Assembly (NCBI GenBank): GCA_002632265.1
Contig: NQOV01000012.1
Span: 89,594-153,593, forward strand
Source: Rhodospirillaceae bacterium MC!
Lineage (GTDB): Bacteria > Pseudomonadota > Alphaproteobacteria > MC1
Reading direction: 5' to 3'
Length of the DNA stretch: 64,000 nucleotides
Shown: piece by piece, positions 1-8,750 of the stretch
Layout of the letters: each line of letters opens with the position of its first letter
How positions within the stretch are numbered: the first letter of the stretch is position 1
Made by a program: the position numbers and the translations under genes
The notes under the pieces: model-generated
Told to the model about the DNA's origin: nothing
The model's database searches: none
The model's input: only the letters and a program-made list of their open reading frames with translations

Positions 1-1895
1 CGCCTGACGCCTTGGAAAAAGCTTTACAATCGGCGAAAAAGCACACAACCAAGCGAGTAATTTCCGTATTCGGTTGTGGGGGCGATCGTGATAATACTAA
101 ACGTCCTATTATGGCTAAGATATCATCAGAAAATGCTCATATAACCTTTGTTACTGACGATAATCCACGCACGGAAGAGCCAAAAAGCATTCTAAAGCAA
201 GTGGCGAGCGGTTGCGTTAAGGGATCTAATTATAGCGTGGTGGAAAATCGTAGTTATGCCATTTATCAAGCCATGGAACAAGCCGAGCATGGAGATATCA
301 TCATCATCGCAGGTAAGGGCCACGAAAAGGGACAGATTATCGGCACGTCTTCCATTCCCTATGATGATCATACGGCCATTAGAAATGCCAACGAAGTATT
401 AAAGCATGGTATCTTATACGATAGCCAAACCCTAGAGCAGATCACAGGGGGAAAAATGCAAGGTAAAAATGCTAATCTATGGTTAGCCAGTGGCGTTTCA
501 TATAGCACTTTAGATATCAAACACGGCGATATTTTTGTCGCTTTAAAGGGCGAAAATTCCAACGGTCATAAGTATATTAATCAAGCCTTTGAAAAGGGGG
601 CGGTGTGCGTTATTGCTGATCATCGTCCTGAAGATGTGCATGAGGCTTTACCGCTTTTAGTTGTGAAAGATACCACTAAAAGCTTACATGATATGGCAAA
701 TTACTTCCGTAATCATCTGCAAGGTAAGATATGTGCAATCACAGGATCAGCAGGTAAAACCACCGTAAAAGAAATGATAGGACACATCTTAAAATCTGAT
801 AATGATCAAGAGCATGCAGGAGAAAAACATACAAAAGAAAAGCGTACAAAAGAAAACCATACAAAAGAAAACCATAGAGTGGCGGTTTCTCAACGATCTT
901 ATAATAATCATGTGGGCATTCCCTTATCCCTTGCTCGTATGTATAGGGATACTCAATTCGCCATTCAAGAAATTGGCATGAATCATCATGGAGAAATTCG
1001 CACACTTAATAGGATCATTAAGCCCCATGTGGTAGTTATTACCAATGTTTTAACCGCACATCTTAAGTTTTTTAAAGATCTACAAGATATCGCTCAAGCT
1101 AAAAGCGAAATTCTAGAAAATCTTGATCCTGAAAATGGTATCGCTTTGTTACCCTATGATAATCAATGTTTTAACATTCTACAAGATAAGGCTAAGAGCC
1201 TAAATCTGCAAAATGTTTACACCTTTGGCGAAGATGATAACTGCGATTTCCAATTAATATCCTATGATGAGCAATCTCAACAGATATCAGCACGCATATT
1301 AGAGCAAGAAATTAATTATAAAACTACGAGTCTTGGTAAGCATAACGCCTTAAATACTCTCATATCTTTAGCTGTGGCAAAGCTTATGGCGTACGATATG
1401 AGCAAGCTTGATATATTATCCATAGCCAAAAACTTCGCAAGCTTTCCCCTATTAAAGGGTAGGGGAGAGATTCATGATATACGAATTAATGATCATAACC
1501 TAACCCTAATTGATGAAAGCTATAACGCTAATCCCGATTCTATGAAAGCTAGTATATCCACTTTAGACAATATGAAAAGTGAGAAAATACTTCTTTTAAC
1601 TCAAATGCTAGAACTTGGCGAGCAAGAAAAGGAACTGCATACAAGTATCTTAGAGAGCATTTTATTATCGCAGGCAAAAACTGTAGGCTTGCTATATATG
1701 AATAAAGATGTTATGATAGATCTGTATCACAAACTAAAATCCCACAATATAAAAGTGGAAATGTTTCAAGATATTAATGAGATTGTCCAATACGCTCTTT
1801 CTCACGTAACTCAAGATACTACAATCCTTGTAAAAGGTTCAAATGGCTCAAAGGCTCTAAAGATCGTGCAAGAATTATTAACTCTAACTAACTAA
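1..1895 (+). CDS. MurE-MurF fusion (5' end outside window)
   Basis: Peptidoglycan precursor synthesis in the cytoplasm. The frame is open from base 3, so the start lies to the left; the TTG at 12 is internal. The first ~130 residues are the C-terminal part of MurE (UDP-MurNAc-Ala-Glu:DAP ligase), with DNPRTE, the DAP-recognition type motif, and AGKGHE. MurF (D-Ala-D-Ala adding enzyme) follows in the same frame: P-loop GSAGKTT at about 743-763, then NNHVGIPLSL, EIGMNHHGEI and ESYNANPDSM. MurE-MurF fusions are known in other bacteria. Between the P-loop and the NNH motif sits a Lys/His-rich insert made of 15-bp tandem units (828-875), which MurF does not normally have. aat follows 52 bp downstream. 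Confidence 0.95.
   Translation, partial: PDALEKALQSAKKHTTKRVISVFGCGGDRDNTKRPIMAKISSENAHITFVTDDNPRTEEPKSILKQVASGCVKGSNYSVVENRSYAIYQAMEQAEHGDIIIIAGKGHEKGQIIGTSSIPYDDHTAIRNANEVLKHGILYDSQTLEQITGGKMQGKNANLWLASGVSYSTLDIKHGDIFVALKGENSNGHKYINQAFEKGAVCVIADHRPEDVHEALPLLVVKDTTKSLHDMANYFRNHLQGKICAITGSAGKTTVKEMIGHILKSDNDQEHAGEKHTKEKRTKENHTKENHRVAVSQRSYNNHVGIPLSLARMYRDTQFAIQEIGMNHHGEIRTLNRIIKPHVVVITNVLTAHLKFFKDLQDIAQAKSEILENLDPENGIALLPYDNQCFNILQDKAKSLNLQNVYTFGEDDNCDFQLISYDEQSQQISARILEQEINYKTTSLGKHNALNTLISLAVAKLMAYDMSKLDILSIAKNFASFPLLKGRGEIHDIRINDHNLTLIDESYNANPDSMKASISTLDNMKSEKILLLTQMLELGEQEKELHTSILESILLSQAKTVGLLYMNKDVMIDLYHKLKSHNIKVEMFQDINEIVQYALSHVTQDTTILVKGSNGSKALKIVQELLTLTN
828..875 (+). repeat. In-frame 15-bp tandem repeat inside murF
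   Basis: Three units (828-842, 843-857, 858-872) plus a partial fourth encode repeated H/R-TKEK/N pentapeptides. The unit length is a multiple of three, so copy-number change keeps the frame. It lies in a surface-loop position of the MurF ATPase domain. Confidence 0.9.
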
Positions 1896-1947
1896 TTAAC
1901 TAACTAATTAAACTAATTCAACTCACTAAACTTACTAAATATCCCCC

Positions 1948-2688
1948 ATGCTAGATTTCGATGATGATACCCTACAAATAGATTTACAAGACTTAGTAAA
2001 TGCTTACGCCTATGGAGTTTTTCCCATGGCCAATAGTCATGAAGAAGAAGAAGTGTCATGGATACAGCCAACCATAAGGGGAATCATGCCCCTTGATAAT
2101 AATTTCCGTGTTCGTAGATCCTTAAGAAAGCAAGTTAAACGTTCAAAACTCAAGATAAGAGTTGATACCAACTTTAAAAGCGTCATGCAACATTGTGCAA
2201 TTATCTACGAGAGTAAACCATTTGCTAAACAATCTTTACATGATACGCAAAAGGATGAAAACATCCGTGATGAAACATGGATCAATCCGCCAATTCTCAA
2301 AACCTATTGCGGATTACATGATATCGGTCTCGCTCATAGTGTTGAATGCTACAATGAAGAGAACAAGCTTGTAGGCGGATTATACGGGTTAATGTTAGGC
2401 AGAGCCTTTTTTGGCGAAAGTATGTTTAGTTTAGAACCATATGCAAGCCAAATAGCTTTAATAAATTTAGTTTCTCGCTTACGAGTCGCCGAATTTCGTT
2501 TGTTGGATTGTCAGTTTGTCAATGATCATTTGTCCCAATTCGGTATTCAAACCATGGAGCAAAAGGAATATACAAAAACCATTCTCACAGAATCCATATA
2601 CGAAGAAGCCCAAGTAAGCCCCTTTGATTTATCCGAAGAAGATATCCTAAAAGAACAAGAAAAAGTAATCTATAACTTGAATAGATAA
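1948..2688 (+). CDS. aat: Leucyl/phenylalanyl-tRNA--protein transferase
   Basis: Transfers Leu or Phe from tRNA to N-terminal Lys/Arg of proteins, marking them for ClpS/ClpAP (N-end rule). 246 aa, the usual length. Family motifs run in order: YGVFPM near the N-terminus, the WIQP segment, GLAHSVECY, GGLYGLMLGRAFFGESMF, and LLDCQFVNDHLSQFG. No obvious Shine-Dalgarno precedes the ATG at 1948, but the family N-terminus aligns well from there. It lies between murE-murF and tilS; no functional link to either is evident. Confidence 0.95.
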   Translation: MLDFDDDTLQIDLQDLVNAYAYGVFPMANSHEEEEVSWIQPTIRGIMPLDNNFRVRRSLRKQVKRSKLKIRVDTNFKSVMQHCAIIYESKPFAKQSLHDTQKDENIRDETWINPPILKTYCGLHDIGLAHSVECYNEENKLVGGLYGLMLGRAFFGESMFSLEPYASQIALINLVSRLRVAEFRLLDCQFVNDHLSQFGIQTMEQKEYTKTILTESIYEEAQVSPFDLSEEDILKEQEKVIYNLNR

Positions 2689-2768
2689 CCCCAAATTATA
2701 ACATTAAAAACACCACATAAAATATAACAAAAAATAAATATAAAACCTAAAATAAGGAAATAAATATT

Positions 2769-4127
2769 ATGTCTGTAATTACTGATGATCAATTTAATAA
2801 ATATATGAGCGGATTTCTTCCCCTTGAAGATAATCCTAGAATCGCCGTAGCCGTTTCTGGTGGGGTAGATAGTTTGAGTTTGGTTTATCTGCTAGATCGT
2901 TGGATAAAACCTTTAAATGGCGAAGTAATTGGCATAACTATCGATCATCGCTTGCGTAAAGAGTCCTATTACGAAGCCATTGAAGTGGGGGAGATATTAG
3001 CAAAGTGGGGGATAAAACATATCATCATCCCATGGCAACACGAAGGGGTTGAGAAGTTAAAAAATGTATCGGAAAACTCACGAATAAATCGCTATAGATT
3101 AATGGAAAATTATTGCAAGACTCATTCTATCTTACACCTTGCTATCGCCCATCATTTGGATGATCAAGAAGAAACCATATACATGAGAAAACTTCGCAAC
3201 CCAACATCCGTAAAGCCCATGGATGCTATCCAATATATGACTCATGTTCGAATCATCCGTCCATTTTTAAAGCAGATCTACAAGCAAGATCTTATGGACA
3301 CTTTAAATTCCCATGATATCAAATGGATAGAAGATCCCAGCAACAAAAAACTTACATACGAACGTAACAAAATTAGATCTGCTTTACAAAATAATAGCGA
3401 TCAAATCTCGCATGATCCACTCTCGCAACCCTATCCGCAATCCTATCCGCAATCCTATGGAGAGCTTAGCATTGGCGATGAAGTGAAATATTTAGAAGAT
3501 ATCATGCTAAGTCATCACGCATATGGCGAACTTCATATAAAATCCTTGGAGTATGTTCATAAGATTAAAAACATCCTATCATCTTTTATCATGACTATCG
3601 GAGCGAATTTTTATAAGCTCTCACAAAGGAAAATATTTCAAGCATGCAAGGAGTTATCGCAAGGGAAAAATATCTCGTTGGGGCGTTGTCTTGTTGTTAT
3701 CCATAAAACCAAAGCCCATTATAAACTTATCATATCAAGAGAAATCAGAGCCATAAAGAAAAGAAAAATCCCGCTTATTGATTGTCATACTGATTGTTCT
3801 AACTCCAATCAAAGAGAGAGTAATCATCTAAGCAATAGCATTTTATGGAACAATACAATGCTCATTACCATTGAAAATCTAGATCACTATAAGAATGATT
3901 CTGATTATCATATTTCCTTATTATCTAAAGATAATATGAAAAAAGTCAAATCCATGTATGAAAAAACAATATTTCAAGATATTCCTTTCCATGCTCGCAA
4001 TGTCTTGCCTTGTTTGTTTAGATCTGATGAATTAATATCCATATTAACCATGGAAAACAATACGATATATATACCACCAAGACCCGTATCAGGTAAAAAA
4101 ATCAACGTCCAATACCCCTATAAATAG
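2769..4127 (+). CDS. tilS: tRNA(Ile)-lysidine synthetase
   Basis: Modifies C34 of the CAU-anticodon tRNA(Ile) to lysidine so that it reads AUA. The ATP-PP loop SGGVDS lies at about residues 30-35, with DHRLR and HHLDDQEET further on, all typical of TilS. 452 aa. A good ribosome site (AAGGAAA) precedes the ATG. An insert of tandem 12-bp units at about 3427-3461 (repeated YPQS) lies in the linker to the C-terminal part. The tilS-ftsH order is common in bacteria. Confidence 0.95.
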   Translation: MSVITDDQFNKYMSGFLPLEDNPRIAVAVSGGVDSLSLVYLLDRWIKPLNGEVIGITIDHRLRKESYYEAIEVGEILAKWGIKHIIIPWQHEGVEKLKNVSENSRINRYRLMENYCKTHSILHLAIAHHLDDQEETIYMRKLRNPTSVKPMDAIQYMTHVRIIRPFLKQIYKQDLMDTLNSHDIKWIEDPSNKKLTYERNKIRSALQNNSDQISHDPLSQPYPQSYPQSYGELSIGDEVKYLEDIMLSHHAYGELHIKSLEYVHKIKNILSSFIMTIGANFYKLSQRKIFQACKELSQGKNISLGRCLVVIHKTKAHYKLIISREIRAIKKRKIPLIDCHTDCSNSNQRESNHLSNSILWNNTMLITIENLDHYKNDSDYHISLLSKDNMKKVKSMYEKTIFQDIPFHARNVLPCLFRSDELISILTMENNTIYIPPRPVSGKKINVQYPYK

Positions 4128-4190
4128 TAAATTTTACCCCTGATTTTATCGCAGATAACTCCATTAAAAGAAAAAAAATATATAAAATAC

Positions 4191-4219
4191 TTGGATTAAA
4201 TATAAAACAATGCTATATT
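4191..4219 (+). promoter_or_regulatory. Probable sigma70 promoter of ftsH
   Basis: TTGGAT (4191-4196), 17-bp spacer, TATATT (4214-4219), in the 239-bp gap between tilS and ftsH. Predicted from sequence only. Confidence 0.5.
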
Positions 4220-4366
4220 ATTTATAAGTATGATTATAAAATACATCAAACATATGGAGTCTGTAAAAATACTATGTACAATTTTATGTACAATTTCATA
4301 TATTGATGTATTTGAATAATCTTAAAAATCATTTTTAGAAAAGACAATGAATAGGATCTGCCGTTT

Positions 4367-6424
4367 ATGAAGGGTAAGTTTTCAAAAAATAATATGATTT
4401 TATGGGCGTTAATCGTTATCGCTGGTATTGGTTTGTTTACGGTATTAAAGGGTAATACCGCAACTACTAACACAAATGAGATTTCATATTCTGAATTTAC
4501 ATCACAGTTACAGCAAGATAAAGTGCAAGATGTAAATATTAAAGGTTTAAATGTTACAGGTCATTATACTGACGGTACTACATTTAAAACTTACAACCCT
4601 AATGATTATGAACTAATCAAAGAACTAAAAGGAAAAAAAGTAGCCATTGTTGGTGAACCAATCGACAACGGTTCTTCAATATGGGGATCTCTTTTAACTT
4701 CATTCTTACCGATTATTTTACTCTTGGGCGTGTGGATCTTCTTTATGAATAAAATGGGCGGTGGTAAAGGCGGAACTATGGGCTTTGGTAAATCTAAAGC
4801 TCGCATGCTAGATCCGAAAAAGGACAAAAAGACTTTCGCCGATGTTGCAGGGGTTGACGAGGCTAAAGAAGAAGTAGAAGAAATTATCGATTTCCTAAAA
4901 GATCCCGCTAAATTCCAACGCTTAGGCGGTAAAATCCCACGTGGTGCTTTATTAGTAGGTCCTCCAGGTACAGGTAAAACACTCCTAGCTCGTGCCATTG
5001 CAGGCGAAGCAAGTGTGCCGTTTTTCTCGATCTCGGGTTCTGACTTTGTGGAAATGTTCGTCGGTGTTGGTGCGTCTCGTGTGCGTGATATGTTCGAACA
5101 AGCGAAAAAACATTCCCCATGTATCATCTTCATCGATGAGATCGACGCTGTAGGGCGTCATCGTGGTTCTGGTACTGGTGGCGGTAATGATGAACGTGAG
5201 CAAACACTAAATCAAATGCTAGTGGAAATGGATGGCTTTAGCGAAAACGAAGGCGTTATCGTCATCGCCGCTACCAACCGCCCTGATGTGCTAGATAAAG
5301 CCCTTTTACGCCCTGGGCGTTTCGATCGTCGTATTACTGTGGGTAATCCTCCAATTAAAGGACGTGAAGAGATCCTAAAAGTTCACTCTGCTAAAGTTCC
5401 CATGTCTAAAAACGTGATTTTAAAAGATATTGCCCGTGGTACACCTGGTTTTTCTGGTGCGGATCTTGCAAATCTAATCAATGAGGCCGCTTTACTGGCC
5501 GCAAGAAAAGATCAACGTGTGGTTACTATGGTAGATCTTGAAAATGCCAAAGATAAAGTACTAATGGGGGCCGAACATCGCTCATTGGCAATGTCCGAAG
5601 AAGAGAAAAAACTTACCGCATATCATGAGGCGGGTCATGCTCTTACCGCCGTTTTATCTCCTGCGTCCGATCCCATTCATAAGGCAACAATTATCCCTCG
5701 TGGGCGTGCCTTAGGTATGGTTCAAAGATTACCAGAAGATGATAGAGTATCAAGAACTCTAGAGGGTTGTTTAGCTGATATCGTGGTATCCATGGGCGGT
5801 CGTGTTGCCGAAGAAATTTTCTTTGGTAAATCGAAAGTAACAAGCGGAGCATCAGGAGATATCCAAAATGCCACCAGTGTCGCACGTTCTATGGTAACCC
5901 AATGGGGTTTAAGTGAAAAATTAGGGCCTGTACTTTATCAGCAAGGCAGTAATGACTACGGTTCTTACAATCGTGGTTCTGATATTTCAGAAAAAACCGT
6001 AGAAATCATTGATGCCGAAATCAAACGCATTGTTGAAGAAGGTTACCAAGAGGCCTTTAAAATGGTCGAAGATAATAAGGATAAACTAATTGCCATCGCC
6101 GAAGGTCTTCTAACTCATGAAACCTTAAGCGGTCAAGAAATTAAAGATCTTGTTGACGGTAAAGAAATCCAAAGGGAAAAGGAAGAAGATAAGCAAGCAA
6201 ACACAACTTCAATTCTACCAACCGAAGAAGATGAAAAGCCCACCACAGCCGAAGAAACATCCAAAGTAGAAAATAATAATGAAGATGTGAATGATTCGCC
6301 AACAACATCCCATTATAAATCGAAAGAATCGCAAGAACAACCAACAACAGATAAAGAGAAAACCGATGAGAAATCGGATCAAGATGAAAAGAATAATGAA
6401 TCAAAGAATCCCTTTGATGAGTAA
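4367..6424 (+). CDS. ftsH: ATP-dependent zinc metalloprotease FtsH
   Basis: Membrane-anchored AAA+ protease that degrades misfolded membrane proteins and regulators such as LpxC. Transmembrane segments lie at about residues 10-27 and 105-127 with a periplasmic loop between. Walker A GPPGTGKT starts near 197, followed by Walker [10 protein letters not shown] and a second region of homology ([18 protein letters not shown]). The zinc site HEAGH is at residues 420-424. The tail after about residue 600 is acidic and low in complexity, longer than in E. coli FtsH. 685 aa in total. Confidence 0.97.
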   Translation: MKGKFSKNNMILWALIVIAGIGLFTVLKGNTATTNTNEISYSEFTSQLQQDKVQDVNIKGLNVTGHYTDGTTFKTYNPNDYELIKELKGKKVAIVGEPIDNGSSIWGSLLTSFLPIILLLGVWIFFMNKMGGGKGGTMGFGKSKARMLDPKKDKKTFADVAGVDEAKEEVEEIIDFLKDPAKFQRLGGKIPRGALLVGPPGTGKTLLARAIAGEASVPFFSISGSDFVEMFVGVGASRVRDMFEQAKKHSPCIIFIDEIDAVGRHRGSGTGGGNDEREQTLNQMLVEMDGFSENEGVIVIAATNRPDVLDKALLRPGRFDRRITVGNPPIKGREEILKVHSAKVPMSKNVILKDIARGTPGFSGADLANLINEAALLAARKDQRVVTMVDLENAKDKVLMGAEHRSLAMSEEEKKLTAYHEAGHALTAVLSPASDPIHKATIIPRGRALGMVQRLPEDDRVSRTLEGCLADIVVSMGGRVAEEIFFGKSKVTSGASGDIQNATSVARSMVTQWGLSEKLGPVLYQQGSNDYGSYNRGSDISEKTVEIIDAEIKRIVEEGYQEAFKMVEDNKDKLIAIAEGLLTHETLSGQEIKDLVDGKEIQREKEEDKQANTTSILPTEEDEKPTTAEETSKVENNNEDVNDSPTTSHYKSKESQEQPTTDKEKTDEKSDQDEKNNESKNPFDE

Positions 6425-6453
6425 ACTTTAACCTTAATCTACTTTTATCACAT

Positions 6454-6489
6454 AAAAAAGATCATTTTATTCTAACTTGATCTTTTTTT
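6454..6489 (+). terminator. Terminator after ftsH
   Basis: An 11-bp perfect stem (6454-6464 with 6478-6488) made of an A-run plus GATCA, ending in a T-run. It could act in both directions. Confidence 0.8.
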
Positions 6490-6575
6490 ATTTGCTAAAA
6501 TAAATGCTAGATATTACATAAATTATATTGTATAATATACAGCATGTAATATAGCAACTAAAGAAAGCAACTATC

Positions 6576-6947
6576 ATGAAAAAACTATTCTCAATGCCTA
6601 CAATAGTAGGAACATCTTTGTTAATTATAACCCTAACCCAAACAAATCCCGCCCTAGCAGTGAGAAACATAATCCAAAACCCCCTGATTCTATGCCAAGA
6701 AAAAACCTCTCTCATCCAATTAAATAACGACCTAAAAAGCGACAACACAAAAGATCTAAATAGTATTTACGACAAAAAGAAATGCCTAATCTTCCCACCA
6801 AAACAAGGCTTAGAATACAATGTTGCCGATATGCCCGATAAAAACGGTATAGTAACCCTAGACATATTCATCCTAGGCAAACAAGACCGAGCATATACCT
6901 ATGAAAGCTGGCTAAAAGACAGTAGCCTAAAGGATCGTGATAAGTAA
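6576..6947 (+). CDS. Small secreted protein, function unknown
   Basis: 123 aa. An N-terminal signal peptide (MKKLFS, hydrophobic core, cleavage after NPALA) points to the periplasm or outside. The mature part has two cysteines, about residues 40 and 70, that could form one disulphide. I recognise no family. A ribosome site (AGAAAG) precedes the ATG. It stands alone between the ftsH terminator and the ABC ATPase. Confidence 0.65.
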   Translation: MKKLFSMPTIVGTSLLIITLTQTNPALAVRNIIQNPLILCQEKTSLIQLNNDLKSDNTKDLNSIYDKKKCLIFPPKQGLEYNVADMPDKNGIVTLDIFILGKQDRAYTYESWLKDSSLKDRDK

Positions 6948-7120
6948 TCTAACCTGCACCTTACCTTAGGGCGATCTTTCTCTCAATATTTGGGCTTATG
7001 GATTATAAAATGAGTGGGGTTTTATTTTATGCTTAATTTTATGGTCTTTATGCAGTGGGAATTGGTGGTAATCTGTTATAATGGGGATATATTATAAATT
7101 TATATTCAAGGGCAAGAATT

Positions 7121-7816
7121 ATGATACAGATAGAGAATCTTGTAAAAGTATATGGATCAAACACCGTTTTAAATAATATTAATTTTACCATTAAAAAAGG
7201 CGAAATTATTGGCATGATCGGAGCATCTGGCGGTGGTAAAACCACGCTTTTACGCTGTTTACATGGTTTGGAAGAAACAACATCAGGCAAGATCCATATG
7301 AATGGGCAAACTGGTTTGGTCTTCCAACATTTTAATCTTTTTCCCCATATGACAGTACTTGAAAACATCATTTATACCCCCATTAAGGTTTATGGCGTTG
7401 ATAAGGAAAAAGCCAAAAAGAGAGCATTGGAATTGCTGGAAATTGTCGATTTATCGGCAAAGGTGGATTTTTATCCTAGTGCCTTATCTGGCGGACAAAA
7501 ACAAAGAGTAGCCATCGCAAGAGCCTTAGCCCCCAACCCTAAAATCCTAATGCTCGATGAACCCACATCCGCCCTTGATCCTGCTCTTATCAAGAAAATG
7601 GTAAAAGTTATGCAACGTCTAGCGGATGACGGCGTAACATTATTAATTGTCAGCCACGATATGAGCTTTTTAGAACAGGCAACACAAAAGATATTATTCC
7701 TATCTAAAGGAGAAATCGTCGAAGAAGCAAAAACCAACGATTTTTTTGCGAATCCACAAAGTAACGAGGCTATATTTTTCCTAAATCATTTGGAAGAAAT
7801 CGTAGAAGATTTATAA
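7121..7816 (+). CDS. Amino-acid-type ABC transporter ATP-binding protein (orphan)
   Basis: ATPase subunit of the polar amino acid class (GlnQ/HisP type). 231 aa with Walker A GASGGGKTT, Q-loop FQHFNLFPHMTV, signature LSGGQKQR, Walker B ILMLDEPTSALDP and H-loop SHD. No permease gene is nearby. A family-3 solute-binding protein lies on the other strand at 39683-40444, so parts of one importer may be scattered. A TATAAT box at 7077-7082 could be its -10 element. The substrate cannot be told. Confidence 0.9.
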   Translation: MIQIENLVKVYGSNTVLNNINFTIKKGEIIGMIGASGGGKTTLLRCLHGLEETTSGKIHMNGQTGLVFQHFNLFPHMTVLENIIYTPIKVYGVDKEKAKKRALELLEIVDLSAKVDFYPSALSGGQKQRVAIARALAPNPKILMLDEPTSALDPALIKKMVKVMQRLADDGVTLLIVSHDMSFLEQATQKILFLSKGEIVEEAKTNDFFANPQSNEAIFFLNHLEEIVEDL

Positions 7817-7851
7817 TTTACAACCTTAAGAATATGATTGCTTGACAAATT

Positions 7852-7880
7852 GCATAACTTCGTATATTATAGTTTAATAT
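7852..7880 (+). promoter_or_regulatory. Probable promoter of chpT/chemotaxis genes
   Basis: TTGACA (7852-7857), 17-bp spacer, TAATAT (7875-7880), about 70 bp upstream of chpT. Confidence 0.6.
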
Positions 7881-7947
7881 ACCCTATCTTTATATTATAA
7901 CATAAAGATATAAACTTAACACTAGTAAAAATTAATGTGAGGTTGCA

Positions 7948-8613
7948 TTGTCTGTAAATATAGATTTAACAATAGCCGAGCTTATTAGCTCACGTATTTG
8001 CCATGATTTAGTTTCGCCTGTTAATTCAATTAATATGGGCTTGGAACTTCTATCAGAAACCCAAGATAGTTTTGGCACTATGCCCGAAGTTATGTATAAA
8101 AGCGTAAGACAAGCGGCGGCATATCTTTCTATGTATCGTATAGCTTTAGGCTTGTATGGTGGCGGTGGCGGTAACGTTACTTTTAAAGAAATTCAAGGCT
8201 TTGTCGCAAATTACTACGAAGATAAAAACAATATTACCATTCAATGGCAAATTGGCAATCTCCAAACAGGCGGAGAATTGGAAATCCCCAAAGACGCCGC
8301 AAAAATGCTTTTAAATATCATCATGTTAGCTTCCGATTGTCTACCACGTGGTGGCGTGATTACCATAGTCCTTGCCAACATCAACGAAGGCTTGGGAATC
8401 GCCGTTGCTGCCGAGGGCGATAATGTCCGCATTAATGATGATATCGCCTTGGCCATTAGACCAGATGTGAAATTAAATGACATTACCGCTCGCAATGTCC
8501 AAGCTTATTTTGTCTACAGATTGGCAGAGGCCATGAATACATCAATCGAAACCAAAATACTCGAAGGTCAAAGATTAGAAGTAGCCACATGCGTAGCTTA
8601 TAATAATGTGTAA
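7948..8613 (+). CDS. chpT: ChpT-like histidine phosphotransferase
   Basis: 221 aa. The N-terminal helix ISSRICHDLVSPVNSINMGLELL matches the ChpT family; the phospho-accepting histidine would be His19. The rest resembles the degenerate ATPase-like fold that ChpT uses for docking. In Caulobacter ChpT passes phosphate from CckA to CtrA and CpdR. Here the gene sits directly before cheA, so a link to chemotaxis signalling is possible. The start is TTG, chosen because GTGAGG lies just upstream and the family N-terminus aligns from it. Confidence 0.85.
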   Translation: MSVNIDLTIAELISSRICHDLVSPVNSINMGLELLSETQDSFGTMPEVMYKSVRQAAAYLSMYRIALGLYGGGGGNVTFKEIQGFVANYYEDKNNITIQWQIGNLQTGGELEIPKDAAKMLLNIIMLASDCLPRGGVITIVLANINEGLGIAVAAEGDNVRINDDIALAIRPDVKLNDITARNVQAYFVYRLAEAMNTSIETKILEGQRLEVATCVAYNNV

Positions 8614-8667
8614 ATACCTTAAAATATACTATTATAATAGTGAGTTGTAAAAAAATATAAATTTTCC

Positions 8668-8697
8668 TTGTAAAACCATATGCCTTTAGTGTACAAT
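8668..8697 (+). promoter_or_regulatory. Possible promoter of cheA
   Basis: TTGTAA (8668-8673), 18-bp spacer, TACAAT (8692-8697) in the chpT-cheA gap. Confidence 0.35.
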
Positions 8698-8750
8698 TAG
8701 ATCTATATTATAATTGTTATATACATTCAACAAAATTGGAGCTCACTTAA

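Noticed and set aside
6948..7020. Possible fourth copy of the nested palindrome after the secreted-protein gene
   Set aside because: Only scattered words (GCACCTTA, GGGCTTATG, AAATGAGTGGGG) are shared; no inner hairpin, so similarity is not convincing.
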